DNA of 64,000 nucleotides from Quillaja saponaria (GCA_029379385.1 CM055614.1:16845994-16909993); one strand, 5' to 3'; shown: positions 11,761-24,258, counted from the stretch's first letter. A program made the numbers and translations. The notes: generated from the sequence alone by a model not told the origin.

Positions 11761-13130
11761 ATACAAATTAAAATTTCTAAAACTTGGGTTGCCTTCTAAG
11801 AAGTATCTGATTTATAGTTATCAGCATGACATCTCCGTCGGCATCACCTAGAGTGATGAAAAGCTTATGGCTATCAATTTTGCCTTCCCTCCCTCCCCTA
11901 TTCCCCCTCAAAAGAAAAAAGAAAAATTGCTTAAGCTGCTACCCATTCACCTTGAACTGTTTGTTTGAGCTCTCTTCGACTATCCTTTCAATTCCTTAAA
12001 GACCTTCATGACAATGAAAGGCCCTAACTACCTAGATTTGAGCTTTCCTGAAAATAGTTTTAATCGAGAGTTGTAAATTAGAACATGCTGGCTTGGTTTG
12101 AAGTTGCGTTCAATGATCTTCCTATCATGCCGTCTTTTTGTTTTCTCTTTGTAAAGCATGGCACTCTCATAAGATTGAAATGGAATTCATTCATCTCATT
12201 GAGTTGTAGAAGATGTTTTTCTCTAGCTGCTTGGAGGTCAAGTTTAGTTTTTTATTTCCAAATAAGTATTGTGCTCTTATTCAACTGGAAGATGACATGT
12301 TTTCCCATAAACCGATATATGTGGAAACATCCCTATTGGAGTTTTATAGGTAGTATAGTATGCCTACAATGCATCATCTCATATATTGGACTAATTTTTC
12401 TAGATGAACACACTATTTTCTCTAGAATTCTCATTATTTCTCTATTGGACACCTTAGCTTTTATGGGGGTGATAGGCAAGTACAATTTTATGTGTGACCC
12501 TATAGTTGGCAATGTGTGTCTCAAATTTTTTATTACAAAAGTGATAACCCTAATCTCTGGTAATAGCTTGTGGGGTGCTAAAATAGGTGAAGATATGCCT
12601 TTTTTAGGAAATTCAACATCACCTTAGAATCATTAGTAGGCATGGATGACTGCTTCTATCCATTTTGACACATAATCAATAGCAACCAAAACATAGAGAC
12701 TATTGTAGGATGATATAAAAGGACCTATAAAGTCAATTCCCCACACATATCTCCACCTCAGGGATGTTGTTGAAAGGCATCTCATGTCTCCATGAGATTA
12801 GCACCTATCACACTTTGCAACAAAATAATGGGCATCCTTGAAGAAAGTTGGCTAATAAAAACCTAATTGAAACTCTTTTGCTAAAGTTCTCTCTCCTTTA
12901 AAATGTTCTCCATAATCTAAAGAAGCATAATGTTGAAGCATATATTTAACTTTCTCATCCAGAATACACCTTCTAAGAATCTGATCTGCACATTACTTAA
13001 AAAAGAGGGGTTCATCCCATACATAATATTTAAGATCATGTAAAACTTTTTTTATAGGAATTTTAGTTTGGAAGGAAAAATTTACTTACAATATAATTCA
13101 TGTAATAAGAAAACCATGGCAAAATTTGCT
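11761..13130 (-). pseudogene. Integrase region of element 1 pol
   Basis: The minus strand at about 12330-12530 reads VSNREIMRILEKIVCSSRK, matching the EVSNREIKRILEKTVNPSRKDW block at the end of the gypsy integrase core. Weaker matches to the flanking core (about 12640-12800) and to the C-terminal region (about 12000-12300) follow in order. The conserved GGGTTGCC(T/C)(T/C)C(T/C)(A)AG(A)AG segment at about 11787 marks the end of coding sequence, as in elements 2 and 4. Integrase inserts the cDNA; this copy is full of stops. The 180-codon plus frame at 12085-12627 is its antisense shadow. Confidence 0.75.
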
Positions 13131-14557
13131 TATCAACGTAGAGTGGTTGTTCATTTGGCAAAGTCTCTTTTATCAAGGTTGTACTATATTTTCCAATCTT
13201 GAAAGATGATCTGCAACCTAATTTTCTATGTCTTTCTTATTTCTGGTCTCTAAATCAAATTCTTTCAGCATGAGTATCCATTTGATCAAACACAGTTTGG
13301 CATCATTCTTGTCAATTAAGTACTTAATGGTAGAATGATCAATATAAACAATGACTTTGGTGCTAACAATATAGGAGAGGAATTTATCAAATGCAAACAC
13401 CATGTCCTCTTTTTCAGTGGTAGTGTAATTTAGCTAGCACTTATTAATGTCTTGCTAGCATAGTAGATGGAATGGAACTGTGCTAACCACCAAGTTACTT
13501 GCATCACACATAAGCTCAAATCGAAAATTCCAATATAAAATTATGATAATAGGTGCCGAAACTAACGTCTTTTTCAACTCTACAAATGCAGCAAGGCATG
13601 CATCATCAAAATGGAAAGGTGTGTATTTTTTTAAGAAATTGCAAAGTGGTTTAGAGATCTAGGACAAATCCTTGATGAAATGCCTATAAAAACCCACATG
13701 ATTAAGAAAACTTTGAATGCCCTTTATTGATGTTAGAGGTAAAAGCTTATTAACTGTTTCAATCTTTGCCTTATACACTTCGATGCCTTTCTAGAAACTC
13801 AAAGTCCGAGAACAATACTCTCTTGGACCATGAAATGACATTTCTCCCAATTTAATACTAAGTTTGTTTCTTCACTTCTTTTTAGCACACGAGCAAGGTT
13901 ATGAAGACAATTATCAAATGAATTTCTAAAAACTGAAAAATCATCCATAAATATCTCTAAACATTACTTACAATGTCAGTGAAAATAGTCATCATGCATC
14001 TCTAAAAAGAAGCAAGAGCATTACAAAACCTAAATAACAGTCTTCGAAAGGCAAAAGTTCCACAGGGACATGTGAAATGGTCTTCTCTTAATCTTCAGGA
14101 GTTATGGCAATTTGATTATACTAGGAATACTGATTCAAGAAGCAGTAAAGCTCCTTACCAGTTAATCTGTAAAGCAACTAATCAATGAATGGTAGAGGAA
14201 AATGGTCCTTCCAGGTGGGTTTGTTTAGTTTGCAATAATCTATACGTACTCGCTAGCCTGTCACAATTTTAGTGAGAATGACATCATTTTTGGTGTTAGG
14301 AAGTACAGTCATCCCTCCTCTCTTGGCCACACACTAAACTGGACTCACACATGAACTGAAATAGGATACATTATGCCCATATCTAACCACTTAATGATCA
14401 CCTTCTTAAGCACTTCCTTCATAATTGGGTTGAGTAGATGTTGATGCTCTATGGTAGCTTTGTGGTTGTCTTTTCTGAGGATCTTATGCATGTAAATAGA
14501 CAGACTAATTTGTTTAATGTCTACTATAGTCATCCCATTGCCATCTTATGTTCTCTT
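13131..14557 (-). pseudogene. Reverse transcriptase and RNase H of element 1 pol
   Basis: RNase H at 13403-13218 reads VFAFDKFLSYIVSTKVIVYI then DHSTIKYLIDKNDAK, matching the conserved TDHxAIRYL block. The preceding connection (about 13500-13800) contains a SAPIIII..WNF..ELMCDAS match, including the first RNase H aspartate. The palm box reads FMDDFSVF at about 13935-13960. The N-terminal RT block reads IKQISLSIYMHKI and LNPIMKEVLKKVIIKWLDMG at 14533-14345. Stops and frame changes separate the blocks. The 14558 edge is where the tandem duplication starts. Confidence 0.82.
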
Positions 14558-16249
14558 AGTACACGAAGGAGCTTGTCTTCCAAGACATTAGTAAGAGAAG
14601 TAGAAATAATAAATGGTAAAGTAGATAATTCACCAAGAAAAGCGTACTTTACATGTGTTAGCAATGGTTTGAGTTCTAGTGTGTGTGGCACTTCAATAGG
14701 AGGCTTGGTAGCTGAAAAGGAAGAAGCTGGAATTTCTAATTACTCAAACAAAGAATTTGATCTAATAAAGCATGGTGAAGCATCTAGTTGTTTCAAGTAT
14801 TCAAGAAATGCATCATCCTCCCTTTTGAAAGTAGAAACTAGAGTTGCACTTATCTATAAGAGCAACTGTTTCAAAATCACCCAATCTTCTCTTCTTAGGC
14901 AGCATGTCTTTCATGAACTTCACATAACTCGGCACAAAATATTAATATGAAGCTTTTTAAATACCTCAAGGAACTTTTGGAACTGCTTGTTAAGCTTTTA
15001 CTTCTAAAAACGTTAAGCGAAAGGTGGTGGAGGGTTGACTTGAATCTTTTCTTCTTAAGCTTTTCCATTCTTCTTTTCACCCATTATTTCTTCTTCAACA
15101 TCCCTGTTTGAAGAATCTGATTGCTTACCATTCCCTTCTACCTCTTTTTTGCACTCCTGAGTGTGATTTCCTTACAATGCTCATTTCCTTATCTTCAAGA
15201 ATAGCTACCTGTCCAGTTAAAACTGTGATTGCATCTAGCTCATTAGCATTTGCAACTCTCCTTTGCATTAGTCTCTTAGATGGTCATTGATAATTATTTG
15301 AGCCATTTCCTTTAACAAATTATATGCTTTATTAATATATTTTCCCATTAGTGCTCCACCTGCTACAACATTAATAGTAGTTCTTGTCTGACCTAACAAT
15401 TCATTATAAAAAGTTCATACATGAACCTATGGTGTGGACATCTCCTGAGTAGGTCCTTATATCTTTCCCAAGCTTCATACAATGACTCTAAATCAAACTA
15501 CATAAAGAATGTGATATCATTCTGCATCTTCGCTGTCTTAGTTGGTGGAAAGAATTTAGCTAAAAAATTATGAGCCAAGTCTTCCCAAGTAGTGATTGAA
15601 CTAGCCAAAAGTGAATTCAACTAACTCTTTGCCTTATCTCGCAATGAAAAAAGTAGGACATAATTAGAGGCTCCTTGTGCTTGAATGTATTGCAAATCTC
15701 CAAAAAATTCACAGTATGAGCATTCAGATCATCTTTAGGTAACCCGCCAAACTGCATTTATATTTGAATCATCTGAATGATTGCTGGCTTGATCTCAAAA
15801 TTGCTAGCTTGAATAGAGGGTCTTCGGATGTTAGAATGAAGGCTTTGCATGAGTGGTACAACATACTCCCATAAGAACTTGGGCTCATCTTCTTCAGTCA
15901 TTGTTTTAAGGTGAGTTAAAACTTGTGAATTCTCTCTTCAAAGTTTTTAATATGTCCTGTCGATTTCTGGATCAAAAGGAATAATTTCCAAGTTTCTAAC
16001 TCTTCGCTTACAATAATCAATAGCACCTAAAAGTAAAGAAAAAGAAAAATTGAATTAAGATTAAAATTGCTTGATGTTAATATTAATATAAATTAATAAA
16101 TTAATTCCCCAGCAGAGGCACCAGAAAACTTGTTATGGATTTATCTAAACAAGTTCACGTATTGTTAACAAGTAATATAATGAAAAATAAAATATCGTTC
16201 CCATGACAAATTATTATTGTAATTCATTAACTACTAAAATTAAAATAAT
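14558..16249 (-). repeat. Tandem duplication, copy 1 (1692 bp)
   Basis: Every segment compared by eye matches 16323-18014 at a constant offset of 1765, with no indel or substitution seen. On the minus strand it holds the first 117 bases of internal-side LTR sequence (16249-16133), a PBS copy (16123-16106), gag, and the start of pol (LRVLREHKM...). Since the element's two LTRs differ at many sites, the duplication is much younger than the insertion, or is an assembly artefact. Confidence 0.92.
14935..16085 (-). pseudogene. gag remnant, element 1 (copy 1)
   Basis: The minus strand contains the Athila-type gag block YEAWERYKDLLRRCPHH (about 15430-15490), then LLGQTRTTINVVAGGALMGK (about 15345-15405). 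The N-terminal segment LGAIDYCKRRVRNLEIIPFD lies at about 15970-16030. Toward pol, KFMKDMLPKKRRLGDFETVA (about 14890-14930) is the segment that precedes the aspartic protease, but the protease active site is deleted. gag forms the particle core. Stops are frequent. The same remnant is repeated at 16700-17850. Confidence 0.78.
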
Positions 16250-16322
16250 ACGGGCATAATGTATCCTATTTCAGTTCATGTGTGAGAAGTAGAAATAATA
16301 CGGGCATAATGTATCCTATTTC
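16250..16322. other. Duplication junction with inverted templated insert (73 bp)
   Basis: Positions 16252-16286 are a perfect 35-bp reverse complement of 14344-14378. About 50 bp later (16302-16324) the first 23 bases of that inverted segment occur again. Between them lies AGAAGTAGAAATAAT, also found just inside the duplicated copy (about 14597). Such patchwork filler is typical of end joining with template switching. Confidence 0.9.
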
Positions 16323-16699
16323 AGTACACGAAGGAGCTTGTCTTCCAAGACATTAGTAAGAGAAGTAGAAATAATAAATGGTAAAGTAGATAATTCACCA
16401 AGAAAAGCGTACTTTACATGTGTTAGCAATGGTTTGAGTTCTAGTGTGTGTGGCACTTCAATAGGAGGCTTGGTAGCTGAAAAGGAAGAAGCTGGAATTT
16501 CTAATTACTCAAACAAAGAATTTGATCTAATAAAGCATGGTGAAGCATCTAGTTGTTTCAAGTATTCAAGAAATGCATCATCCTCCCTTTTGAAAGTAGA
16601 AACTAGAGTTGCACTTATCTATAAGAGCAACTGTTTCAAAATCACCCAATCTTCTCTTCTTAGGCAGCATGTCTTTCATGAACTTCACATAACTCGGCA

Positions 16700-17850
16700 C
16701 AAAATATTAATATGAAGCTTTTTAAATACCTCAAGGAACTTTTGGAACTGCTTGTTAAGCTTTTACTTCTAAAAACGTTAAGCGAAAGGTGGTGGAGGGT
16801 TGACTTGAATCTTTTCTTCTTAAGCTTTTCCATTCTTCTTTTCACCCATTATTTCTTCTTCAACATCCCTGTTTGAAGAATCTGATTGCTTACCATTCCC
16901 TTCTACCTCTTTTTTGCACTCCTGAGTGTGATTTCCTTACAATGCTCATTTCCTTATCTTCAAGAATAGCTACCTGTCCAGTTAAAACTGTGATTGCATC
17001 TAGCTCATTAGCATTTGCAACTCTCCTTTGCATTAGTCTCTTAGATGGTCATTGATAATTATTTGAGCCATTTCCTTTAACAAATTATATGCTTTATTAA
17101 TATATTTTCCCATTAGTGCTCCACCTGCTACAACATTAATAGTAGTTCTTGTCTGACCTAACAATTCATTATAAAAAGTTCATACATGAACCTATGGTGT
17201 GGACATCTCCTGAGTAGGTCCTTATATCTTTCCCAAGCTTCATACAATGACTCTAAATCAAACTACATAAAGAATGTGATATCATTCTGCATCTTCGCTG
17301 TCTTAGTTGGTGGAAAGAATTTAGCTAAAAAATTATGAGCCAAGTCTTCCCAAGTAGTGATTGAACTAGCCAAAAGTGAATTCAACTAACTCTTTGCCTT
17401 ATCTCGCAATGAAAAAAGTAGGACATAATTAGAGGCTCCTTGTGCTTGAATGTATTGCAAATCTCCAAAAAATTCACAGTATGAGCATTCAGATCATCTT
17501 TAGGTAACCCGCCAAACTGCATTTATATTTGAATCATCTGAATGATTGCTGGCTTGATCTCAAAATTGCTAGCTTGAATAGAGGGTCTTCGGATGTTAGA
17601 ATGAAGGCTTTGCATGAGTGGTACAACATACTCCCATAAGAACTTGGGCTCATCTTCTTCAGTCATTGTTTTAAGGTGAGTTAAAACTTGTGAATTCTCT
17701 CTTCAAAGTTTTTAATATGTCCTGTCGATTTCTGGATCAAAAGGAATAATTTCCAAGTTTCTAACTCTTCGCTTACAATAATCAATAGCACCTAAAAGTA
17801 AAGAAAAAGAAAAATTGAATTAAGATTAAAATTGCTTGATGTTAATATTA
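16700..17850 (-). pseudogene. gag remnant, element 1 (copy 2)
   Basis: Identical by eye to the gag remnant at 14935-16085 because of the tandem duplication, with the same ERYKDLLRRCPHH-type block (about 17195-17255) and the same stops. Identical stops in both copies show the element was already dead when it was duplicated. Confidence 0.78.
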
Positions 17851-17870
17851 ATATAAATTAATAAATTAAT

Positions 17871-17888
17871 TCCCCAGCAGAGGCACCA
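17871..17888 (-). other. Primer-binding site of element 1 (tRNA-Asp type)
   Basis: The minus strand reads TGGTGCCTCTGCTGGGGA, matching the complement of the plant tRNA-Asp 3' end (TGGCGCCGTTGCCGGGGA) at 14 of 18 positions, seven bases inside the LTR end. A second copy lies at 16106-16123 in the duplication. Confidence 0.72.
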
Positions 17889-17895
17889 GAAAACT

Positions 17896-18909
17896 TGTTA
17901 TGGATTTATCTAAACAAGTTCACGTATTGTTAACAAGTAATATAATGAAAAATAAAATATCGTTCCCATGACAAATTATTATTGTAATTCATTAACTACT
18001 AAAATTAAAATAATTTAATCTTATTCAAACAAACAAATTAAGTTTGAACAAAGATAACCAAATAAAACTAACTTACAATAATGACAAAATAACTTTCAAG
18101 AATCAATAAACAAAAACCTAGGAATACAATTTTCCTTTGCACTTTATTTGAATCACTTTTACTCTCTCTTAACTTACTAAATGGACTGAGTTGTTAACGT
18201 AGAATTCTAATTCAATTATAAGTATCTTCTGATATTCCTATAGTACTATCTTGCTCAACCAATTCACTATATTTCTATGAGAAGTAGATTAAGAAAAGAT
18301 TCAATAAGCGCATACTCTATTTTGGCAACACATGACATGAAAGTTTCCCAATCTCACATACAAATCAAATCATTCAACTAGACGAATGAATTTAAATATA
18401 GGTTATTCCATCCATGGCTAACATTAAGCTCCCTTTCCCAAGTTTATTTAGGTTACCTATTCAATCTAATTGGTGATCAATCAATTAAAAGAATTAAGCA
18501 TAAGATGAAAATAAACAACTCAATTACCATTAACCATAAGAAATAGAGAATATGAGAAATCCAAATCACATGTTGAGCTCAATTGTAATCCTAGTGAAAA
18601 TAACTTCATACTGAATATTGAAATCACAAACCAAAAGAAATTCATCGAAGTCATTACAAGAAAAATTCAAAAACATTCTTCACGATTTGGACCTCCCTTC
18701 CACTATGCACCTTCAAAACAAACACACTAAATCTTATCAAAATAAATGAACATTACTTAACATAAACTTAACAAACGGCAACAACCTAAATGACTAGGAC
18801 TAAACTAAGAAACAAACTAAAAACTATTAAATTCCAAATCTAATTCAAGGACTTGGCTAACTTCAATGCTTAAAATGCAATAAAACAACTCTCTTTCATA
18901 AAGTTATCA
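17896..18909 (-). repeat. 5' LTR of element 1
   Basis: TGTTATGGATTTATC ... AAAGTTATCA, TG/CA bounded. It is 1014 bp, shorter than its partner (1321 bp) because about 300 bp after the CATTACAAGAAAAA segment are missing and the sequence resumes at ATTCTTCACGATTTGG. Confidence 0.87.
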
Positions 18910-20817
18910 CCAACATCTCTTAAAACTTTATAGCTTTAGGATTTGGCTTCTCCAGTTCCTAATTTTAATTTGTGCATACTCAGTCCAATATCATTTATGT
19001 CATCCAATTTGTATTAGGCGGGTCTTTATCTTCAACAACATTTAATGGTCTACCTTCCATAAGCTTCAATGGCCAAATATTATCATCCCTCATCATGTAT
19101 AGTTACTTTCTATAAGATATGACATATATAGAGGTGAAGGGTAACTTGATCTTTAATAAGAAATTATTTTACTATTGTCACAGACTTTGCAAGGACATCA
19201 AATTGTTCTGTCAAATGTATAACTCGTACTGGCAAAATCAAAATCGAGAAATCTATTTACCTCCATAAATTCATCTGACACAGAATTATTCACCATCCAA
19301 TTGTACAGCTAACTTTGATCAACTGATATTGTCTCTGCGTTGATTATATAACACACTAACTATATTATTTTAGTACAACAATAATACAACATTTGGATTA
19401 TACTAAAATGAATGAACCAATTAGCATATGCTCTCTACCACCTTCGATGCTATCCTAAGGGTAAGATATGGTCATATCTCATTCAAAAAAGCTACACACA
19501 CATCCCAGTGACATGCTAAATCTTTTCATCCCACCGTGACAAAATTCGAACAACATTTCACCATTTTCTCCAAAGTACACGACATGGACAAGTCAACGTT
19601 ATGCTTAAGTATGTATCTGGAGAACACAAAGACACATGTTAGAAATTTCAACCAAATAGATGAAAAGTTAAGCATACTATCATAATAAATGGTGCTTCAC
19701 TTTCTTAAACTATCCACTTAATTTAGACAAATCAAGAATCACTTTGAAATGAAATTAATATACGTTCTTCAAGTTAGACGAACATATATTGGTTCATTTA
19801 AAATAATTCTCATACAAATTTTTAAAGGAATATGATGTGCAATACAAAATTACTTCTAAACAACCATCAATTAAACGCATAACAAAAGATAATTGGACAT
19901 TTCAATTGAAATTAGAAATACTAACAACTTATAGGTGAGAAGTACAAATAAGGAGAAAATCAGTAAGACCCAATGGCAACCTATATACATTGATCAAAAT
20001 AAACTCGAACATTATCAATTAGAAACTACGTTTCACTTAAAAAATCATACAACAACAATATGCAAATTTGACTGACAATATTATAATTGAACAAAGCAAG
20101 CCAAAAGTCATCTTAATACAAAAACCACATGCATTTCAATTCAAAAATCTCAAGACAACCATGACTTTCTCATATAAACTTATCTCAACAAATTTCCCAA
20201 AAAATTGTCACCAATAATCAAATACTATTCACTAAGATTTAAGAAAAAAGAAAACAAAATTGAAAACAACACCATGAAAAGCTCAAAAACTCATATCCAC
20301 TAACTCACAACTTGAATCCAACATATTCTTACTCGTTATTATTATCATCCAATTTCCAAATGCCTTACTCCACAAATTACCAAATCAATAACCCAAAAAA
20401 TTCAAAATCCCTAACCTCACAAATTCCCAAATTCCTAGCGCAACAAATTTACAATTTCATAACCTCACAAATTCACAAATCAATAAATACATAAATTGAC
20501 TAATAAAAACCTTAATACATAAATTAATACATCATCAATAAAAAATTATTACTTAAAATCATCCGGAACAATTTCAAAAAGGCAAGAAAACCAAAAACAA
20601 AAGAGAGAAAGACACGAATGATCACCTTGCTGTTGGTTCTTACTAAGGAAGCACGACTGGACGAAGTCTTCACTACAACAACCTCATTGGACAGAGGTTT
20701 TCACTGTGGTGGCATTACCGAAATGAGTAGTTTTCTAGTATAGGTTAAAGAGAGAGTAGAGAGATTAGACAGAGGTACAAGGAAGAAAAAAATTATGACA
20801 CCTCTGTCAAATATAAG
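18910..20817 (-). other. 5' part of CACTA-c, no gene resolved
   Basis: It begins with the CCAAC half of the element 1 target duplication and continues the CACTA-c sequence interrupted at 8055. AT-rich with scattered minus-strand coding-like stretches, but no TNP2 block that I can name. A low-complexity CACAAATT-type tract lies at 20370-20480. Confidence 0.4.
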
Positions 20818-22183
20818 TGTCACACCCCTCACCGAAGCATGAATGGCCGAAGAAATGGAACCAAACTTCTGTAACCCTGACTCAAAAACAAAGAAGCAAC
20901 TATAACTATTGACCAACCAATGAATAAAACTAAAAATTGATAAAACAAAAGTTAATGGTAAAAGTTTGTTGACTGAAGCAAATTACAACTTACTAAAAAT
21001 TTCGGCAAAGGTTCCTTGCAATATAGAACATGCCTTAAAATACAAACTTATAAACTCATGTTCTTACACAATAACAACATAAAGACAACAAAGAGCTCTG
21101 CTCCATCCACATCATCACAACAATTAACTAGACTATTACCCCACATAAGACCTTATAGCTCTAATGTGACTACAGACTTCCACCCTTGACCTCAAGTATG
21201 AGATTACGAAGAATATCTTATTTGGAGCATTTAGCTAGTCAAGGAGTGAAGGACAAATGGACTTTTATATGTACAAAGTAAGACCATCTAATTAGGAAGT
21301 AAATTTTAGTAATTAAATTAAAATAGGCTTCATTTAAAAAACCCATATAGTTACTATCAAATTTCCATTGACAGAATATCAATTTGAACTAAAAGACAAG
21401 GCACACCACTGAACCTCACCAACTCAGACTATCTTATGTTCTTGCCGTTTTATGGCTAGTACAACCAACATACAACTACTAGCCAGCAACTTCACGCCTC
21501 AAGGCTGATGCAGGGTGGTTTTGATGGCTGCTCGATGTAGCAAGTCTCGGCTAGTTAGGTTGTTGCAAGACAACGACTGCTTTTATGCAGGGGATTCTTA
21601 AACTAGGTTCACAGCCAAGAAACTAAGCAGGAAAAGAATGGTGTGTTTATGTTTGTATGAATCAATCGAAATCAAAAGGAGAAAAAAAAAAGATGCAAAG
21701 AATGGAATTAATAGTGGGTATGGTGAAAAAGCGTTAAAAGGTGTATAGGAATTAAAGGGGCATATTGGGAATAGGGCATGGCTAGGGAAAAGAAAACTAA
21801 GCAAAACAAAACTGGACTTCTTGGCTGCAAGAGGAGCCTACCATGGCAAAAATAAGGATAGAAGAAACTGGAAGAGTCGTGATAGCAAAGGAGCAAGAAC
21901 TGGCCAAAAAGTGGAAGGAAAATAAAAAGATAAAGAAAAAAGAAAAGACTAGAATAATCTAGATACATGGGAGGCTATAACCGGCCAAGCAATGAGATAA
22001 ATGGGAGAAAATAAGACAAAAGTAAAGAATAAAATATTGATACAATCATTGAGTCCAAAGTCAATAATTCATATTTGTGGTGATGCTTTAATCCTAATTG
22101 TACTTGGTCATAATTTATTTATGTTACAGCAACAAGTTACCCACAAAGTTTTGAAACGTACACTAAGATATTGGGTTCTAACA
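20818..22183 (-). repeat. Candidate solo LTR (chromovirus-like)
   Basis: The block is bounded by TGTCACACCCC on the left and TTGGGTTCTAACA on the right. Read on the minus strand it starts TGTTAGAACCCAATATC and ends GGGGTGTGACA. The start resembles the LTR ends at 56867 and 57749 (GATATTGGGTTGTAACA). No 5-bp target duplication is visible (ATAAG against AGTTT) and no internal region follows, so the assignment is moderate. Long frames on the minus strand at 21598-21968 come from a polypyrimidine tract. Confidence 0.45.
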
Positions 22184-22577
22184 AGTTTCATTATATTGAT
22201 ATTTATTTAATTTTTTCATAGAATTTACACATTATATATAAAGCTCGACTTTACTATATCGGATTATAAGGGTTATGATAATAATTTTAAAGTATCTGCA
22301 TCTGGCATTGCAGACATATTACATTAAGTGGCTAACGCTAATACTTAATTATTTTAAAGATATATTTTTCATATTTTCTTTTGCATAACAAACACAAATA
22401 TGAAAACCGTAGATGCAAATAAGCTAGTGAAAAATGTTGTAAAAATTAAACCAGTATATATGCTTGCAAAATAGTATTAGCGTACGCGTTCAAATTTTTA
22501 AAGGTTTATCTATATCTTCTGTTATGTAAATGTATATAGAGAAATTACAAATGCAGATACTATAATTTCTTGTAGTA
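22184..22577. repeat. Subterminal region and right end of CACTA-c
   Basis: Motifs of the GATGCAAATA / TGCAGATAC / GTATCTGCATCTGGCATTGCAGAC type recur, and the block ends TTTCTTGTAGTA. The CACTA-b end is TTTTCTTGTAGTG, so this looks like a CACTA terminus with one final base changed. TNP2 on the minus strand fits this being the 5' end of CACTA-c. Confidence 0.45.
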
Positions 22578-22910
22578 CTGTCTCCCCTACTACTACCACA
22601 CATGCTCATATTAACCTTGAAACTAGGAAAACAGTTCAAAGATGAGTTCAAAATACTCAATAGGTAGATTCCATAACAGTTGCAAAAATTTAGAACTTAG
22701 TACCCAGTTTTACAACAAAACTTGTGTCAAAAAACAATTGGTATATCTAGAATCTATCCAGATTGAATTTAAAGACAAGGTAAAACACACATTATTAATG
22801 TGTTCAAGTTAGTTCAGATTGTTTAACTTGTTTTACAAGGCATTCCAAGTAGATCCAAACTTTCAAAAATTGATCATATACCATAGCCAAAGCCAAAACA
22901 AACATGATTC
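22578..22910. other. Unassigned spacer
   Basis: A 333-bp AT-rich stretch between the CACTA-c end and element 2. Nothing recognised. Confidence 0.5.
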
Positions 22911-24258
22911 TGACACGGATTTTACCTACTCTAGCGCACGTATCGTCCTTAAGTAATATAGAGTAAGTAGAGTATCGTTCCCACGATGAGTTTCAAATAT
23001 TATGTTAAGTATTAAAATTAGTAATTCCAATTTTATTCAAACAACTGAAACTTGGGTAGATTATGATCAAATGATAAACTAAAAGTAAATTAACACAAGA
23101 TTAAATTGGAGATAAACCTAGAACTACAACTACCCTCAACATTTCACTTAAATTATTATTATCTTGTCTTGCTTAGTTATGGCAAAGAATTATTAACCTA
23201 TTGATTAATTATAAACATATTCCTATGTTTTATAATAATATTGAACTTAACCAATTCACTATATTCCTATGTGAATTGAGTTAAGAAAGACTCATTATGA
23301 CTAGACCTAAATTGCCTACACAAGGTAAATATATATATTTCTATCATATACACAAATCAAACTTAACAACATGTGTTGAATTTAAACAAGTGAGAATTCG
23401 TTCAAGGCTTAACCTAAATTCCCCTTCCCAAATTCCTTTAGGTTTCCTAATACAATCTAAGAGATGACCAATCAATTAGAAGCATTAAGTATAAAACAAA
23501 TTAGATAAATTATTTTCCAAAACCTAAGCAATTCATAGATAAAATATTATCAAGATACATGTTATTTTCTAGTTACAATTCTAGAAAAGAAACTACTCCA
23601 TGCTACTTAGTGTAAACATGGTTTCAACAATAATAAATATCAAAGGAATGCAATAAAAGTGAAGAATGAGTAGAAATAGAGAAAGCTATGAAGGTTGTCG
23701 GTTTTCAAGGTTCAACGATCCTTGCTCATCTTGCTTTCGTGCACCTTTGACAAGCTCTAATACTCTAAAAAAATGTTGCTAACTTGTGTATGTAATTGTG
23801 TCCCTAAGTCCTCAAGGTAGTCCTCTTTTTACTGGCATAAAAACCTTCAATTTCACTTCAATTTGGACTAGGAATCACTTGGCACCATGGCCTCAAAAAT
23901 CGACAAAACAGGGGTCTGGCAAAGGTTGTGGCACTTAGGTGCCCATGTTCTGGCACTGAGGCCCCAAACTCCTGGGCAGCTTCCCTTGTTTTACGCATTT
24001 TGAGCCCGAACTTGACTTCCAATAGGACAACTTCTGTATTAGACCATCGAAACACAAAGACTAAGTTAACATAAGTTAGAACTTTTATAAAACACCTAAA
24101 TCCTAATCCTAAAACAACTATGAATCAACATCCTAATATAATATGAACTTAACTATGAATTCAACTAAAACTAAGCAAAATCCAACTAAAACTCTAGAAC
24201 ATAGCTAAATTAATATGAGTAAAAGAATGTAAGATAACTCTATTTCCAAAAGTTGTCA
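22911..24258 (-). repeat. 3' LTR of element 2
   Basis: TGACACGGATTTTACC ... AGTTGTCA, 1348 bp. It aligns with 27015-28431 throughout; for example, both share the CGTTCAAGGCTTAACCTAAA block and the GGTTTCAACAATAAT segment. The GGTGCC-rich patch lies at 23880-23970. Confidence 0.85.

Larger units (their letters stand above)
16323..18014 (-). repeat. Tandem duplication, copy 2 (1692 bp)
   Basis: Matches 14558-16249 with no difference seen by eye. This copy is continuous with the full 5' LTR (17896-18909), so it is probably the original arrangement of LTR, PBS and gag, with copy 1 arising beside it. Confidence 0.92.
8056..18909 (-). mobile_element. Element 1: Ty3/gypsy LTR retrotransposon, Athila/Tat-like
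   Basis: On the minus strand the order is 5' LTR (18909-17896), PBS, gag remnant, truncated protease, reverse transcriptase, RNase H, integrase, an extra ORF in the env position, PPT and 3' LTR (9376-8056). The 18-nt PBS matches the tRNA-Asp type used by Athila/Tat-like elements at 14 positions. LTRs begin TG and end CA in the right copy. All frames are interrupted, so it is non-functional. Two oddities: the right LTR lacks about 300 bp present in the left one, and 1.69 kb covering the LTR edge, PBS and gag is tandemly duplicated without visible difference. The element sits in CACTA-c. Confidence 0.88.

Noticed and set aside
12085..12627. 180-codon plus-strand frame
   Set aside because: Antisense to the integrase coding region of element 1, whose minus-strand motifs are recognisable.
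21598..21968. Hydrophobic minus-strand frames resembling small membrane proteins
   Set aside because: A/G-rich plus strand of a candidate LTR; low-complexity artefact.
20818..22183. Target-site duplication for the candidate solo LTR
   Set aside because: ATAAG and AGTTT do not match in any 5-bp register that keeps TG/CA ends.
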